64,000 bases of DNA from Streptomyces albus subsp. chlorinus (GTDB taxonomy: Bacteria; Actinomycetota; Actinomycetes; Streptomycetales; Streptomycetaceae): assembly GCF_013302895.1 (NCBI RefSeq), contig NZ_VJOK01000001.1, positions 6,878,563 through 6,942,562 on the forward strand, given 5' to 3'. The translations under genes were made by a program, and so were the position numbers. The notes under the pieces are model-generated. The model was not told the origin of the DNA. It ran no database searches and saw only the letters and a list, made by a program, of their open reading frames with translations. Positions 51,625 through 61,452 of this stretch are shown in pieces (position 1 is the first letter of the stretch; every line of letters starts with the position of its first letter).

Positions 51625-52117
51625 GGTTCACGCGGCCTCGGACAGGGTGGACCGGTCCGTGCTGGACGCGTCCCCGGCGGGTGCCACGGGGTGGGTCGTG
51701 GCTCCTCGCCCGTCGTGGCGCGGCCACAGGAGGGAGGCACCGACGGCTCCCGTTCCGGCGAGGACCGCGAGGAGGAGGGACCAGGCCACGCTGAAGCCGG
51801 CGTTCGTGCCGAGCCACCCCGCCACCGGACAGGTGAGCAGCCAGGCCGGCCGGACGCGATGAGCCTCCCCGCGGCGGCCGTGGCGCCGGCGAGGACTCCG
51901 GCACACGTGTGCAGGCGGTCTCGCCGGTGACGATGCCGGGGATGACGGCCCGGAACGTCGGCGTGAACGCCGCGGAGCCGGCCTGGAGCAGGCCGATCGG
52001 CACGCAGATGTGCCACCTCGGTGGCCGGCGGCAGCGCCTGGACGACCGCACCGCGGTCGCACCCGAGCGCAGGGGTCGTCACGCTCACTGCCTACCCAGG
52101 ACGTTGAGCAGAGCCAT
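51625..52117 (-). pseudogene. MFS transporter, broken
   Basis: The minus strand opens ATG 52117 with ALLNVLGRQ then a stop. Later frames read CVPIGLLQAGSAAFTPTFRA and VIPGIVTGE, then LTCPVAGWLGTNAGFSVAWS and LLLAVLAGTGAVGASLLWPR. These are pieces of a 12-TM major-facilitator exporter of which less than half remains, with at least two frameshifts. Not functional. Confidence 0.6.
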
Positions 52118-52134
52118 ATACCCCAAGGCGGTAT
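52118..52134. promoter_or_regulatory. ATACC-n7-GGTAT palindrome
   Basis: ATACCCCAAGGCGGTAT sits directly upstream of the broken MFS start; similar CCCC/GGGG half sites occur at 51540. Could be a weak regulator site. Confidence 0.25.
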
Positions 52135-52322
52135 TCCGTCACCCCGGTGGTGAAACTCCCTTCGCCGCAAGCAGGAGCGAAAGGCCCGGCTGTGCCACCT
52201 GGTCGCGAACCGACCGGTCGGTCTCCGCCGACTGGCCGGCCGGGCGCCCACCGCGGCCGACGCGCCCGCTCCCCGGGCGGCGGATGAGAGGCATGCGCCC
52301 GGGGAAGGGCTAGACAGGGGGT

Positions 52323-52781
52323 ATGCAGACGTTCCTTCCCTACCCGGACTTCGCCGCCTGCGCCGCCGTCCTGGACACGCGCAGGCTGGGCAAGCAGCGG
52401 GTGGAAGTCATCCAGGTGCTGCGCGGCCTGATCGTCCCGGGCTACGGCTGGCGGCACCACCCGGCCGTACGGATGTGGGCCGGGTACGAGGAGGCCCTGG
52501 TCCGGTACGGCCTGGAGATGTGCCACGCCTGGACCGAGGGCGGCCGGGCGGACACCTGTGCGGCGACCCTGGCCGCGGACTTCGCCGCCCGGCCCCGCGA
52601 CTACCCGGAACTCTCGGCAGCCGGCGACCTCCCCAACTGGCTCGGTGACCCGGCTTTCCACCGCAGCCACCAGTCCGCCCTGGTCACCAAGGATCCCGCC
52701 TTCTACCGCAGGCACTTTCCCGACGTCCCCGAAGGGCTTCCCTACGTGTGGCCCACGTCGGACCGCGCGCCGCAGAGGTGA
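52323..52781 (+). CDS. MSMEG_6728-like / pyrimidine-dimer DNA-glycosylase-family protein
   Basis: The 152-aa protein opens MQTFLPYPDFAACAAVLDTR and contains GKQRVEVIQVLRGL and GWRHHPAVRMWAGYEEALVR, then PEGLPYVWP. This is the layout of the MSMEG_6728 family, related to T4-type pyrimidine-dimer glycosylases. The DNA-repair activity of this branch is not established. It is transcribed alone. Confidence 0.75.
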   Translation: MQTFLPYPDFAACAAVLDTRRLGKQRVEVIQVLRGLIVPGYGWRHHPAVRMWAGYEEALVRYGLEMCHAWTEGGRADTCAATLAADFAARPRDYPELSAAGDLPNWLGDPAFHRSHQSALVTKDPAFYRRHFPDVPEGLPYVWPTSDRAPQR

Positions 52782-52910
52782 GCCGGAGCGAAGCGCGCTG
52801 CCGGCGGCCGGGGCGCCGCACGGGTCACCGTGTCACGAGCAGGTATCCGTCTCGCTGCGGTCGGCCACCTGGTGAAGGGGCGAAAGCGCAGTTCACCTAG
52901 GGTGTCGATC

Positions 52911-53747
52911 ATGTCTCAGTCAAAGATGCTCGAACGCTTCGCCCAGCACCGGCAGCCGGCCCGGACACCGTCCCACCGGAAGAGGACCGCCCTCGTCGCC
53001 GCCATCGGTATCGGCATCGTCGTCGCTCTGAGCGGGTGCAACGACGACACCGGCGAGGGCAAGGACAAGGCGGCCGACACCGCGGAGTCGAAGGCACCCT
53101 CGGACGGGTCGTCCAAGTCCTCCGCCCCGGCGGACCCGTCGGGCGACCAGCCGGTGGTCGCGGGATGGCAGACGCAGACGTCGCACAAGCACCACTTCCG
53201 TTACGACGTGCCCGGCAAGGCCAAGAAGTGGAAGGTGCTCGGCGAGGACACCGCCCTCTCCTACACGGGTGAGGACGGCAAGCCGATCGTCGTCATGACC
53301 GGAACGGCCAACTACCGCGAGGGCGGCTGCCCGTCGAGCCCCAACCCGAAGGCGGTCGGTGAGGCGGGCAAGGGCCAGCTCGCCACCGTCGGCACCACGG
53401 GCGGCGGCACGGACGGCTCGCTCCAGGAGAACGCGCGGAACTGGGCGGGCAACTGGGGCTTCGCCGCCTACGGCGGTGAGGACCACAAGCCGAAGATCAA
53501 GGTCGGTGCGGCCAAGCCGTGGAAGCACGGCGGCATCGAGGGGTACACCGCGACCGCCAAGGTCACGGTCACGAACCGCCCCGGTTCCTGCGTCCCGCCC
53601 GAGGCCGTCGTGCACAGCATCGCGCAGAAGCTCCCCGACGGCACCATGCACGGGTGGGTGATCTACGCGGACCAGGGAGCCCCGAACGCGCTGACAGAGG
53701 CCGAGATCGAGAAGATCATGAGCACCGTACGGCCCACCGAGGACTGA
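52911..53747 (+). CDS. membrane-anchored lipoprotein-like protein
   Basis: The ATG at 52911 opens a basic 30-residue N-terminus, then KRTALVAAIGIGIVVALSGC with a lipobox (LSGC). After a charged, Ser/Asp-rich linker (residues about 45-75) comes a 200-residue extracytoplasmic domain with KHHFRYDVPGKAKKWKVLGE, NWAGNWGFAAYG and EAVVHSIAQKLPDGTMHGWV. The domain resembles Streptomyces secreted proteins of unknown role. Either a lipoprotein or a single-pass anchor. Function unknown. Confidence 0.65.
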   Translation: MSQSKMLERFAQHRQPARTPSHRKRTALVAAIGIGIVVALSGCNDDTGEGKDKAADTAESKAPSDGSSKSSAPADPSGDQPVVAGWQTQTSHKHHFRYDVPGKAKKWKVLGEDTALSYTGEDGKPIVVMTGTANYREGGCPSSPNPKAVGEAGKGQLATVGTTGGGTDGSLQENARNWAGNWGFAAYGGEDHKPKIKVGAAKPWKHGGIEGYTATAKVTVTNRPGSCVPPEAVVHSIAQKLPDGTMHGWVIYADQGAPNALTEAEIEKIMSTVRPTED

Positions 53748-53781
53748 CACGCCGGCCGCTGTGCCCCACGGCGCCGGTGAC

Positions 53782-54543
53782 TCACCCCTCGGCGCCCTCG
53801 GCACAGATGCCGTTCTGCCAGGCCCAGGCGGCGATCTCGACGCGGTTGCGGGTGGACAGCTTCCGCTGCGCGTTGCCCAGATGTGTCTTGACGGTGGAGA
53901 GGGTGACGTACAGCTCGGCCGCGATCTCCTCGTTGGTGCGTCCGCGTGCGACGAGGCGCACCACGTCGAGTTCGCGCTCGGTCAGCGGCTCGGCCGGCGA
54001 CGAACCGGCGGTCCGGGCGGTCCGGGCGGGCGGCTCCGGCTGCGCGGGCCGGCCCCTGCGCGGGAACCGTGCCGCCGCCGTCTCCGCCGGACCGGCACCG
54101 GACGTGCTCTGTCCGCTCGCCGTCATGTGGCGCAGCAGCCGCACCGTGACGGCGGGGGAGATGAGGGAGTCGCCGACGGCGGCGGCGCGTACGGCCTCGG
54201 TGAGGAGCGCCGGGGAACCGTCCTTGAGGAGGAAGCCGCGGGCCCCGTCGCGCAGCGCGCGGTACACGTACGCGTCGAGGTCGAAGGTGGTGGCGATCAG
54301 GACGTTGAGCGGATCGGACACCTCCGGTCCGGCCAGCAGACGGGTGGCCTCCAGCCCGTCCAGCTCCGGCATGCGGATGTCGAGGAGGCACACGTCCGGG
54401 CGGTGCTCACGTGCGAGCCGGACCGCGGTGGCGCCGTCGGCGGCCTCCGCGACGACCTCGATGTCGGGCTGCGAGGCGAGGATCATGCGGAAGGCCGAGC
54501 GGATCATCTCCTGGTCGTCGGCGAGGAGCACACGGATCGTCAT
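53782..54543 (-). CDS. NarL/LuxR-family response regulator
   Basis: The 253-aa protein has a receiver domain (VLLADDQEMIRSAFRMILAS, phospho-Asp in CLLDIRMPELDG, IATTFDLDAYVYRALRDGAR) and a C-terminal LuxR HTH (LTERELDVVRLVARGRTNEE, IAAELYVTLSTVKTHLGNAQ). A Pro/Arg/Ala-rich linker of about 40 residues joins them, longer than usual. No histidine kinase gene is adjacent. ATG at 54543. Divergent from the FtsX-permease gene, whose expression it may control. Confidence 0.85.
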   Translation of the reverse strand: MTIRVLLADDQEMIRSAFRMILASQPDIEVVAEAADGATAVRLAREHRPDVCLLDIRMPELDGLEATRLLAGPEVSDPLNVLIATTFDLDAYVYRALRDGARGFLLKDGSPALLTEAVRAAAVGDSLISPAVTVRLLRHMTASGQSTSGAGPAETAAARFPRRGRPAQPEPPARTARTAGSSPAEPLTERELDVVRLVARGRTNEEIAAELYVTLSTVKTHLGNAQRKLSTRNRVEIAAWAWQNGICAEGAEG

Positions 54544-55016
54544 GCGCCCATGCTCGCAGGGCACCGGTCCCCGCCGTCCGCCGCACGGAGGGGAAAACAC
54601 GCCGTGACCTCTCGGCCGCCCCGGAAGGCGTGGACCGCCGCCTCACGTTACGGCGCGACGCGGTAGGCGGCCTCAACCGTTCGGCCGACCCGTAGCGCCG
54701 TCACCGTTTCGGCCGTCCGGCTGATCCGCCGGACCCGCGCCCCGCCGCACGATCGGGAGACCGCCGCAGTCGACCACGGGAGCGCACGGGAATGAGCCAG
54801 ATCCTCCGACAGACGTCGGTACCGGTGTCCGTACCTGAACGAACTGCGGCGCCGGCCCCCGATCCCGTACCCGGCGCGGATACGGAGGCGTTCGGTCCGC
54901 GCCCGGGAACAGCGGGAAAGCCCGGTACGGCGTCCACGGGAGGCGGCCTCCCACCGGACCGTACGCGCCTTCTCTCCGAAGCCTGATCCACCGCCTCGCG
55001 TTCCCGGAGTCCCTCG
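54544..55016. other. intergenic region with a possible small frame
   Basis: The 473 bases separate the regulator and permease genes. A 64-codon plus frame (54792-54986) exists but has no good ribosome-binding site or family similarity, so I do not call it. No RNA gene is seen. Confidence 0.35.
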
Positions 55017-57551
55017 ATGCTGCGCACCGCACTGCGCTCCGTCCGTGCCCACTCACGCCGCTTCCTCCTCTGCGCCGTAGCCGTCACTCTCGGGGTGGCC
55101 TTCGTGTCCGGCTCGCTCCTCTACACCGAGTCCGTCCGCACCGCCCTCAAGGAGGCCGGGAGCGCCTCCCTCCCCGACGCCTCGGTCGTGGTCCGAGCCG
55201 ACCCGGACGGCGCCGGGACATCCCCGTCCGGGTCGGCGCCCCGGCTCGACGACGGTCTGCTGGGGCGCCTGCGGGCGCTCCCCGGTGCCGAGGCGGCCCG
55301 CGGGCGGGCGGAGGGCACCGCCTTCGTCGTCGGGCCGGACGGAGAGCTGATCGGCCCGCGCGGCGCCGCCGGAGGCGTCAACTTCGCGGCCGGTCCGGGC
55401 GGAAGGGACCCGCGCCATCCGCTCACCCGTGGGCGACCCCCGAGGAGCGCGGGTGAGATCGCACTCGACGCCGGCACCGCCCGACGTGCGGGATACCACC
55501 TCGGGGGCCGGGTCCGGATCGTCGCGCGGGGCAAGACCCGGACCGAGCGGCTCGTCGGCATCGTGACCGCCCACGACCCCCGGATCGTCCGGGGCGGCAC
55601 GCTGACCGTCTTCGACACCGCGACCGCGCGAAGGTACTTCGCCCCTGGCGCCGACGCGTACACCTCCCTCACCCTCACCGCGCGGCACGGGGTCACCGAC
55701 GAACGGCTCGCCCAGCAGGTCCGCGCCGCGCTGCCGCCCGGCGTGCGCGCCGACACCCGGGAGGCCCTGGAACGGGAAACCTCGCGGGCGCGGGGGGACG
55801 ACGGCGGCAAACTCGCCTCCCTGCTGCTGAGTTTCGGAGCGGTCGCGCTGCTGGTCGGCACCTTCCTCGTCGTCAACACCTTCACCATGCTCAGCGCGGC
55901 CCGCGCCCGCGAGCACGCCCTGCTGCGGGCCATCGGCGCCTCACGCCGGTACGTGACACGTCTGGTCCTGACCGAGGCGGCGCTGGTGGGAGCCGTCGCC
56001 GCCGCACTCGGCCACCTCCTCGGCGTCGGCGTGGCGGCCGGACTCGGCCGGCTGTTCGGTGCCACGGACGGGCCCCCGCCGCCGCTGCGCATCCTCTCGC
56101 CCCTGCCGCTCGCCGCCGCCTTCGGGGTCGGCGTCGTGATCACCGTGCTGTCCGCGTACATACCGGCCCGACGGGCCGGTTCCGTACCGCCGGTCGCGGC
56201 ACTGCGCACCCACGAGCCCGCCGCCCCCGCCTCGTTGCGGCGCCGCAACACCGCGGGCGCGGCGGTCACCGTGCTGGGCGCGCTCCTCGTCGCCATGACA
56301 GCCGGTCAGGACGATCCTGGCCTGCTCACCCTCGCGGCAGGAGTGTTGATGACAGGACTGATCGTGCTCCTGCCGTGGCTCACCCTCGGTCTGACCGCGC
56401 TGGTCCGCCGGCCGCTGGTGCGCCTCACCGGGCTCCACGGCACGCTCGCCGTCGAGAACGCCCGCCGCAACCCACGGCGCGCGGCGGCCACGGCGGCGCC
56501 CCTCATGATCGGTCTGGCGCTGATCAGCGCGGCGACCGTCGCGGTCGGCTCCCTGGGCCGGAGCACCGCGGCGAGTGCCGAGAGCACCATGGCCGCGGAC
56601 CTGCGGGTGGCACCCGTCGACTTCGCGGATCTCGCCGACGGCACCGCCGCGCGCATCAGCCGGCTCCCCGACGCCGCCGCCGTCACCTCCACCGCCCCCG
56701 TTTCCGTGGCGCTCCGCGGTGGCGGTTACCTCGCCGCGACGGCTGTCGACCCCCGCACGGTCGCACGTGTCGCAGATCTGAACGTCACCGAGGGATCGCT
56801 CGGAGACCTCACGCGGGGTGTCGCCGTCACCCGCCGGGAGGCGCGGAACCACGGCTGGCACCTCGGCTCCCGGGTCGCGGGAACCGTCGAGGGCACCGGC
56901 TCCCGGCTCAGCCTCCCGGTCGTCGCGCTGTACGACGGGCCCGGCGCCCTCACGCCCGTCCTCATGCCCCGCGACGCCCTTCCCCGGCACGCCGGTACGC
57001 TCCCGGACGCACCGCGCACCGACACGGTGCTCGTCAAGGCGGCCCCCGGACGCACGGCCGCCCTCAAACGGGAGATCCGCAGGACGCTGGACAACCCCGC
57101 ACTCCTCGTCCAGGACCGGGCCGACGCCGGACGCGAGGCCGCACGCCCGCTGAAGGCGTTCCTCGGCCTCACCTACGCGATGCTCAGTCTCGCCGTGCTG
57201 ATCGGCGCCCTCGGAGTCGTCAACACCATGGCCATGGCCGTGTTCGAAAGGGTCAGGGAGATCGGCATCCTGCGCGCCCTCGGCCTCGACCGCGCCCGGG
57301 TCGCCGCGGTCCTGCGGCTGGAGTCCCTCCTCCTCTCCCTCCTCGGGGCCGCGCTCGGAGTGGTCACGGGCACCATCCTCGGTGCGGTCGCCCTCGCGGG
57401 CCAGAGCGGCGTCCCCGTCGTCCTGCCCTGGCCCCGCCTCGGCCTGTTCATCGGTGTCGCCGCTGTCATCGGCGTGCTGGCCGCCCTGTGGCCAGGCCGC
57501 CAGGCCGCCCGCGTCCCTCTTCTCCGCGCGGTCCAGACGGACACGGAGTAG
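55017..57551 (+). CDS. FtsX/MacB-type ABC transporter permease
   Basis: The 844-aa protein has two permease halves with large periplasmic domains. TM1 is FLLCAVAVTLGVAFVSGSLL; the first FtsX block is GAVALLVGTFLVVNTFTMLS with ARAREHALLRAIGASRRYVT; the second, VLIGALGVVNTMAMAVFERV with REIGILRALGLDRARVAAVL. Residues about 40-240 are extracytoplasmic. It moves a lipid or peptide or signals to the envelope with an ABC ATPase, but no ATPase gene lies beside it, so the partner must be encoded elsewhere. The start has CGGAGT. Confidence 0.85.
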   Translation: MLRTALRSVRAHSRRFLLCAVAVTLGVAFVSGSLLYTESVRTALKEAGSASLPDASVVVRADPDGAGTSPSGSAPRLDDGLLGRLRALPGAEAARGRAEGTAFVVGPDGELIGPRGAAGGVNFAAGPGGRDPRHPLTRGRPPRSAGEIALDAGTARRAGYHLGGRVRIVARGKTRTERLVGIVTAHDPRIVRGGTLTVFDTATARRYFAPGADAYTSLTLTARHGVTDERLAQQVRAALPPGVRADTREALERETSRARGDDGGKLASLLLSFGAVALLVGTFLVVNTFTMLSAARAREHALLRAIGASRRYVTRLVLTEAALVGAVAAALGHLLGVGVAAGLGRLFGATDGPPPPLRILSPLPLAAAFGVGVVITVLSAYIPARRAGSVPPVAALRTHEPAAPASLRRRNTAGAAVTVLGALLVAMTAGQDDPGLLTLAAGVLMTGLIVLLPWLTLGLTALVRRPLVRLTGLHGTLAVENARRNPRRAAATAAPLMIGLALISAATVAVGSLGRSTAASAESTMAADLRVAPVDFADLADGTAARISRLPDAAAVTSTAPVSVALRGGGYLAATAVDPRTVARVADLNVTEGSLGDLTRGVAVTRREARNHGWHLGSRVAGTVEGTGSRLSLPVVALYDGPGALTPVLMPRDALPRHAGTLPDAPRTDTVLVKAAPGRTAALKREIRRTLDNPALLVQDRADAGREAARPLKAFLGLTYAMLSLAVLIGALGVVNTMAMAVFERVREIGILRALGLDRARVAAVLRLESLLLSLLGAALGVVTGTILGAVALAGQSGVPVVLPWPRLGLFIGVAAVIGVLAALWPGRQAARVPLLRAVQTDTE

Positions 57552-57747
57552 CCGGGGGAGAGCCGCTCGTGCCAGTGTCCAGGGACTGTTCCCGCGTGTG
57601 CGCGCACCTGCACGCCGGGCGACGGAACGACGGGCGCAACCCCGGGCGCACCCGGGCGCGACGGTGTGCTGTGCGCTGGAAGATCACGGCCCACCGGCGG
57701 AGCATGGAAGGGACGGAAGAGCCGAAACCGAGCGGAGGCACGGAGCG

Positions 57748-57996
57748 ATGACCCAGTTCATGGACGTTCATCGCGGCATGGTCGGGATCACACCCGAGCA
57801 GTTCATGGAGGCGCACAGGGCCGACGAGGCCATCGAGGCGGAAGAGGGTGTGCACTTCCAGCACGCGTGGGCCGATCCGGAGTCCGGGACGGTGTACTGC
57901 CTGTCCGAGGGACCGTCCGCCGAGGCGGTGCTCCGTATCCACGAGCGCGCCGGGCACCCCGCGCAGGAGATCCACCCGCTGCCGATATCGACGTGA
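57748..57996 (+). CDS. SCO4226-like (DUF4242) nickel-binding protein
   Basis: The 82-aa protein has the ferredoxin-like DUF4242 fold: MDVHRGMVGITPEQFMEAHR, then GVHFQHAWADPESGTVYCLS and EAVLRIHERAGHPAQEIHPL. SCO4226 of S. coelicolor is reported to bind nickel; His9, His23 and His38 here could be ligands. ATG after GGAGGCACGGAG. Cellular role unknown. Confidence 0.75.
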   Translation: MTQFMDVHRGMVGITPEQFMEAHRADEAIEAEEGVHFQHAWADPESGTVYCLSEGPSAEAVLRIHERAGHPAQEIHPLPIST

Positions 57997-58243
57997 ATAA
58001 CCGCGCGGGGGCACCGCTCCCTCCGGCGGCTCCCTCCCCGCCTCGCCCGAGCGCTGCCCCTGAGCGTCCGGTGGCCCGAAGGCCACCGGACGCGTTGCTC
58101 CGCACCCCGGTCGACCAGGCATTCTCCGCGCTCTGTGACAACAGCGGAAATCCATGGATTCGCGGTTGTTTGATCCCTGCGCGTCGGGTACCCGCCGCGC
58201 CAGACAGAGATCGAGTCCCACACCAGACGAGGAGGGAATCGTC

Positions 58244-58546
58244 ATGGCCGAGAACCAGGGCAACTTCGCGAACGACCGCCAGCGCGCTTCGGAGGCCGGC
58301 CAGAAGGGTGGCCACGAGAGCGGCGGCAACTTCGCGAATGACCCGCAGCGCGCTTCGGAGGCGGGCCAGAAGGGTGGCCACGAGAGCGGCGGCAACTTCG
58401 CGAATGACCCGCAGCGCGCTTCGGAGGCGGGCCAGAAGGGCGGCCACCAGAGCGGTGGCAACTTCGCCAACGACCGCGAGCGCGCGTCCGAGGCCGGCCA
58501 GAAGGGCGGCCAGGCCAGCGGCGGCGGTCAGGGCGGCAACAGCTGA
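58244..58546 (+). CDS. KGG-repeat general stress protein
   Basis: The 100-aa hydrophilic protein is four copies of a 22-residue unit, NFANDPQRASEAGQKGGHES with GG, ending in a Gly-rich tail. The KGG motif is found in stress-induced proteins (general stress protein GsiB/con-10-like). Units two and three are nearly identical at DNA level, a sign of recent tandem duplication. Probably disordered; role in desiccation or general stress. GAGGAGGGAATC precedes the ATG. Confidence 0.85.
   Translation: MAENQGNFANDRQRASEAGQKGGHESGGNFANDPQRASEAGQKGGHESGGNFANDPQRASEAGQKGGHQSGGNFANDRERASEAGQKGGQASGGGQGGNS
58260..58523 (+). repeat. four tandem 66-bp repeats
   Basis: The KGG-protein coding region consists of four 66-base direct repeats (each 22 codons), the middle two almost identical. 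Confidence 0.8.
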
Positions 58547-58593
58547 GCCGCTCCGCGAGAGCGGGGCCGAGTGACCCGCCTCATCTCCTGGGG

Positions 58594-58629
58594 CCGGTGG
58601 GCCGTTCGCCACAGCGAACGGCCCACCGG
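58594..58629 (+). terminator. strong hairpin terminator
   Basis: CCGGTGGGCCGTTCGC at 58594-58609 pairs perfectly with 58614-58629; the loop is CACA and TCTTCTCT follows. It ends the KGG gene. Confidence 0.85.
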
Positions 58630-58852
58630 TCTTCTCTGCATGGCCACAGGGCCGTGAACCCGGAGAATCCGGACGCCCGCGAAGCGGCCGGCTCGCAGGG
58701 CGCGGCCTCGGGCCGCAGGGCGCGTGCGCGGGCGGGCGTGAGGCGCGCGGGGCGTGAGGGGGAGCGAGCCGGGGCGCGGATCGCTGAACACGGGCACAGG
58801 GGTGCGTGGCGGCGTACGCGCATGGTGCCGCATGGCGCCGTATGGCGGCGGG

Positions 58853-59536
58853 CTAGGCGACGATCCAGTCGAAGACCTTCTGCGCGTCGAATTCCCGCTG
58901 CCCTCCGGGAAACAGCAGGTCCGCGTCGGCGAAGGCCGGGTCGGTGGCGGTGGCCGGAACATAGGGGACGGCTACGCAGCGCATTCCCGCGCGGCGCGCC
59001 GCCTCGGCGCCGGGAGGGGAGTCCTCGATCGCGGCGCAGGCGCCGGGGGAGACGCCCAGGCGGCGAGCGGCCTCCACGAAGACATCGGGCTCCGGCTTGC
59101 CGTGCGCCACCTCCTCCGCCGACACTCGAAGCGGCAGGAGCGCATCCAGGCAGGTCGCTCCGAGGACCGCGTCGATGGCGGCGCGGGACGATCCGGAGGC
59201 GACAGCCAGGGGACACCCGGCGGCGTGCAGCAGTTCGACCAGCTTGCGCATCTCGGGGAACACCTCCGTACCGGAGCGCGCCAGCTCCAGGTACAGACGG
59301 TTCTTCTCCGCCAGCAGTTCGTCGACGGGGGTCTCGATCCCGTAGCGGTCGCGCAGCGTCTCCAGGGTCTCGCGGGTGCCGATCCCGATGAACCCCTCGT
59401 GCTCCTCCCAGGTGAAGCCGCCGACGCCGTGCGCGGCCAGCAGGCGCCTGCCTGCCTCGTAGTAGTGCGGCTCGCTGTCGACGAGGGTGCCGTCCAGGTC
59501 GAAGACGACCGCGGGCCCTGTGGCGGGAGGGATCAT
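58853..59536 (-). CDS. HAD-family hydrolase (beta-phosphoglucomutase-like)
   Basis: The 227-aa phosphatase has VVFDLDGTLVDSEPHYYEAG (DxDGT motif I), LAVASGSSRAAIDA (motif II), VAHGKPEPDVFVEAARRLG (Lys, motif III) and AIEDSPPGAEAARRAGMRC (motif IV). The helical cap, GIETPVDELLAEKNRLYLEL, is that of sugar-phosphate phosphatases and phosphoglucomutases. Substrate not determined. Two ATGs are possible, 59536 and 59548. Confidence 0.85.
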   Translation of the reverse strand: MIPPATGPAVVFDLDGTLVDSEPHYYEAGRRLLAAHGVGGFTWEEHEGFIGIGTRETLETLRDRYGIETPVDELLAEKNRLYLELARSGTEVFPEMRKLVELLHAAGCPLAVASGSSRAAIDAVLGATCLDALLPLRVSAEEVAHGKPEPDVFVEAARRLGVSPGACAAIEDSPPGAEAARRAGMRCVAVPYVPATATDPAFADADLLFPGGQREFDAQKVFDWIVA

Positions 59537-59650
59537 GCGTTCCAGCATGCCAAAGGCGTGCGATTTGGTCGCAGGTGGGAAGGGGTGCTTTCCTCTTCGT
59601 ACCAGCATGTGGACACACGGCCAGCCAGGCCGGCCCGGATTGGAGGGGTT

Positions 59651-61225
59651 TTGGAGAAGTCGCTTCGGCAGCCCGGGGGAAGGACCCCAGCACATGTCCT
59701 CCGTCGCACCGTCGCGGCACTCGGTCCACAACGCTCCCTCCGGGCGCGCGTCTCGTCGCGTGCCGTCATCGGTATCGGACTCGCGGTCACCGTCTGCGCG
59801 CTCAGTGGTCTGCCGCTGCCGGCCACTGTCGCGGGCGGGCTCGTGGCGCTGCTCGCGCTCTTCACCGTCGCGGACGGCACTGTACGAGGGCAGGCCGTCA
59901 CCACGGCGCTGTTCCCGGTCGCCGGCTTCCCCGTCCTGACGCTGGCCGCCGTGCTGCACGGGCTGCCGCTCGCCCGGGACGCCGCCTTCCTCGCCGTCGT
60001 CTTCGGTGGGGTCTACGCACGCCGCTGGGGGCCGCGCGGCAACGCGCTCGGGATCTTCGCCTTCATGGAGTTCTTCGCCGCGCAGTTCCTGCACACCGGC
60101 CCCGCCCAGCTCCCGCAGACCTTCGCCGCGGGCCTCCTCGCCCTCGCCGCCGCCGCGCTCACCCGGTTCGTCCTGTGGCCCCTCGAACGCGGCGCGGGAC
60201 CGCAGCCCGCGCTCGCACCGGTGGGCGGCAGGGGGCTGCGCCACCCCACCACCCGGCAGGCGTTCCAAGCCCTCTTCGCCTGCGGTTTCGCCCTCGCCGC
60301 CGGGCAGGCGCTCTCGCTCGACCGGTGGTACTGGGCCGTCGGCGCCGCCTGGTGGATCTTCGTGAACACCTCCTCCCGGGGCGAGACGCTGGTCCGAGGC
60401 TTCCGCCGCGTCCTCGGCACGGTCACCGGCCTGGCCGCCGGAGTGCTGGTCGCGCTGCCCACGCACGGCGCGGTCGTCCCGACGGCCGCTGTCGTCGCCG
60501 TCTGCGTCTTCGGGATCTTCTTCACCGCCCCGCTGTCCTACTCGTGGATGATGTTCTTCGTCACGCTCATGGTGGGCATGCTCTACGGCCTGCTGGGCGT
60601 GCTCCACCCGGGGCTGCTCGGTCTGCGCCTGGAGGAGACGGCCGTCGGCGCCCTGGGGGCCGCTCTCGGTGTCGCCCTGGTGCTGCCCGTCACCACGCAT
60701 GCCGCGACAGAGGTGTGGATACGGCGCGCCGTGCACTGCGTGCACGCGTGCGCACGGGACGCCGCCCGCCGTCTCGCGGGCGAAGAGGGCGCGGACCCCG
60801 AGCCCCGTATCGCCGAGCTGGAACTGCTCCTGGGGCGCGTACGGCTCTCGGTCGCGCCCCTCGTCCACCCGCTCAGCCCGCTGCGCGCCCGCAAGGCCCG
60901 CGCCCGCCGGGTGCTGGAGCTGCTCGACGACTGCGCCCGCCAGGTCCGTGGCCTGGCCGAGGCCGCCGCGGACCCGGTGGCCTCGCACGACGCCCGTCTG
61001 ACGGCGGCGTGCGAACGCGTCGAGGCGGCGGTGCGGCGACTCTCCGAGGCGGGACCGTCCCCGGTACCCGCGCCCGCCACAGCAGGCGCCCCCGCCGCCT
61101 CCCGGGCCGTCGGCCCGCATCCGCAGCCGCCCGGCGACCGCGCCCTCGCCCACCTGCACGCGCTGGAAGACGCCCTGCACCAGCTCGCCACGCCGCTGCA
61201 CAGCCCGCTCAGGTCCAGCGGCTGA
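59651..61225 (+). CDS. FUSC-family membrane transporter
   Basis: The 524-aa membrane protein has a TTG start six bases after GGAGGGG. It has two sets of about six TM segments (AVIGIGLAVTVCALSGLPLP, VAGGLVALLALFTVADGTVR; AFQALFACGFALAAGQALSL), and WYWAVGAAWWIFVNTSSRGE, then a 150-residue C-terminal cytosolic helical region. The pattern is that of FUSC (fusaric acid resistance/aromatic acid efflux) proteins. It exports an aromatic or amphipathic compound, unknown here. Confidence 0.75.
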   Translation: MEKSLRQPGGRTPAHVLRRTVAALGPQRSLRARVSSRAVIGIGLAVTVCALSGLPLPATVAGGLVALLALFTVADGTVRGQAVTTALFPVAGFPVLTLAAVLHGLPLARDAAFLAVVFGGVYARRWGPRGNALGIFAFMEFFAAQFLHTGPAQLPQTFAAGLLALAAAALTRFVLWPLERGAGPQPALAPVGGRGLRHPTTRQAFQALFACGFALAAGQALSLDRWYWAVGAAWWIFVNTSSRGETLVRGFRRVLGTVTGLAAGVLVALPTHGAVVPTAAVVAVCVFGIFFTAPLSYSWMMFFVTLMVGMLYGLLGVLHPGLLGLRLEETAVGALGAALGVALVLPVTTHAATEVWIRRAVHCVHACARDAARRLAGEEGADPEPRIAELELLLGRVRLSVAPLVHPLSPLRARKARARRVLELLDDCARQVRGLAEAAADPVASHDARLTAACERVEAAVRRLSEAGPSPVPAPATAGAPAASRAVGPHPQPPGDRALAHLHALEDALHQLATPLHSPLRSSG

Positions 61226-61452
61226 ACAGCCCGGATGGCCGGCGGCCGACGGGTCCGGCGCCGGGCGACGGCTGACGGGTGACAGGCGACGGGGGACGGG
61301 TGATGGGTGACATGCGACGGCTGACGGTCGGCCTGTCGATCAGCTGACCGTGGCGTGGACCGGGGGTCCGCACTCAGGGCAACTGGTCCAGACCAAACCG
61401 CTGTCACCTGTTACCGTCGTGCCCCCGGACGGAGCGGCGAAGGGGCAGTGCG

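Noticed and set aside
54792..54986. Possible 64-aa gene between regulator and permease
   Set aside because: No ribosome-binding site and Pro/Gly-rich composition; listed only as intergenic.
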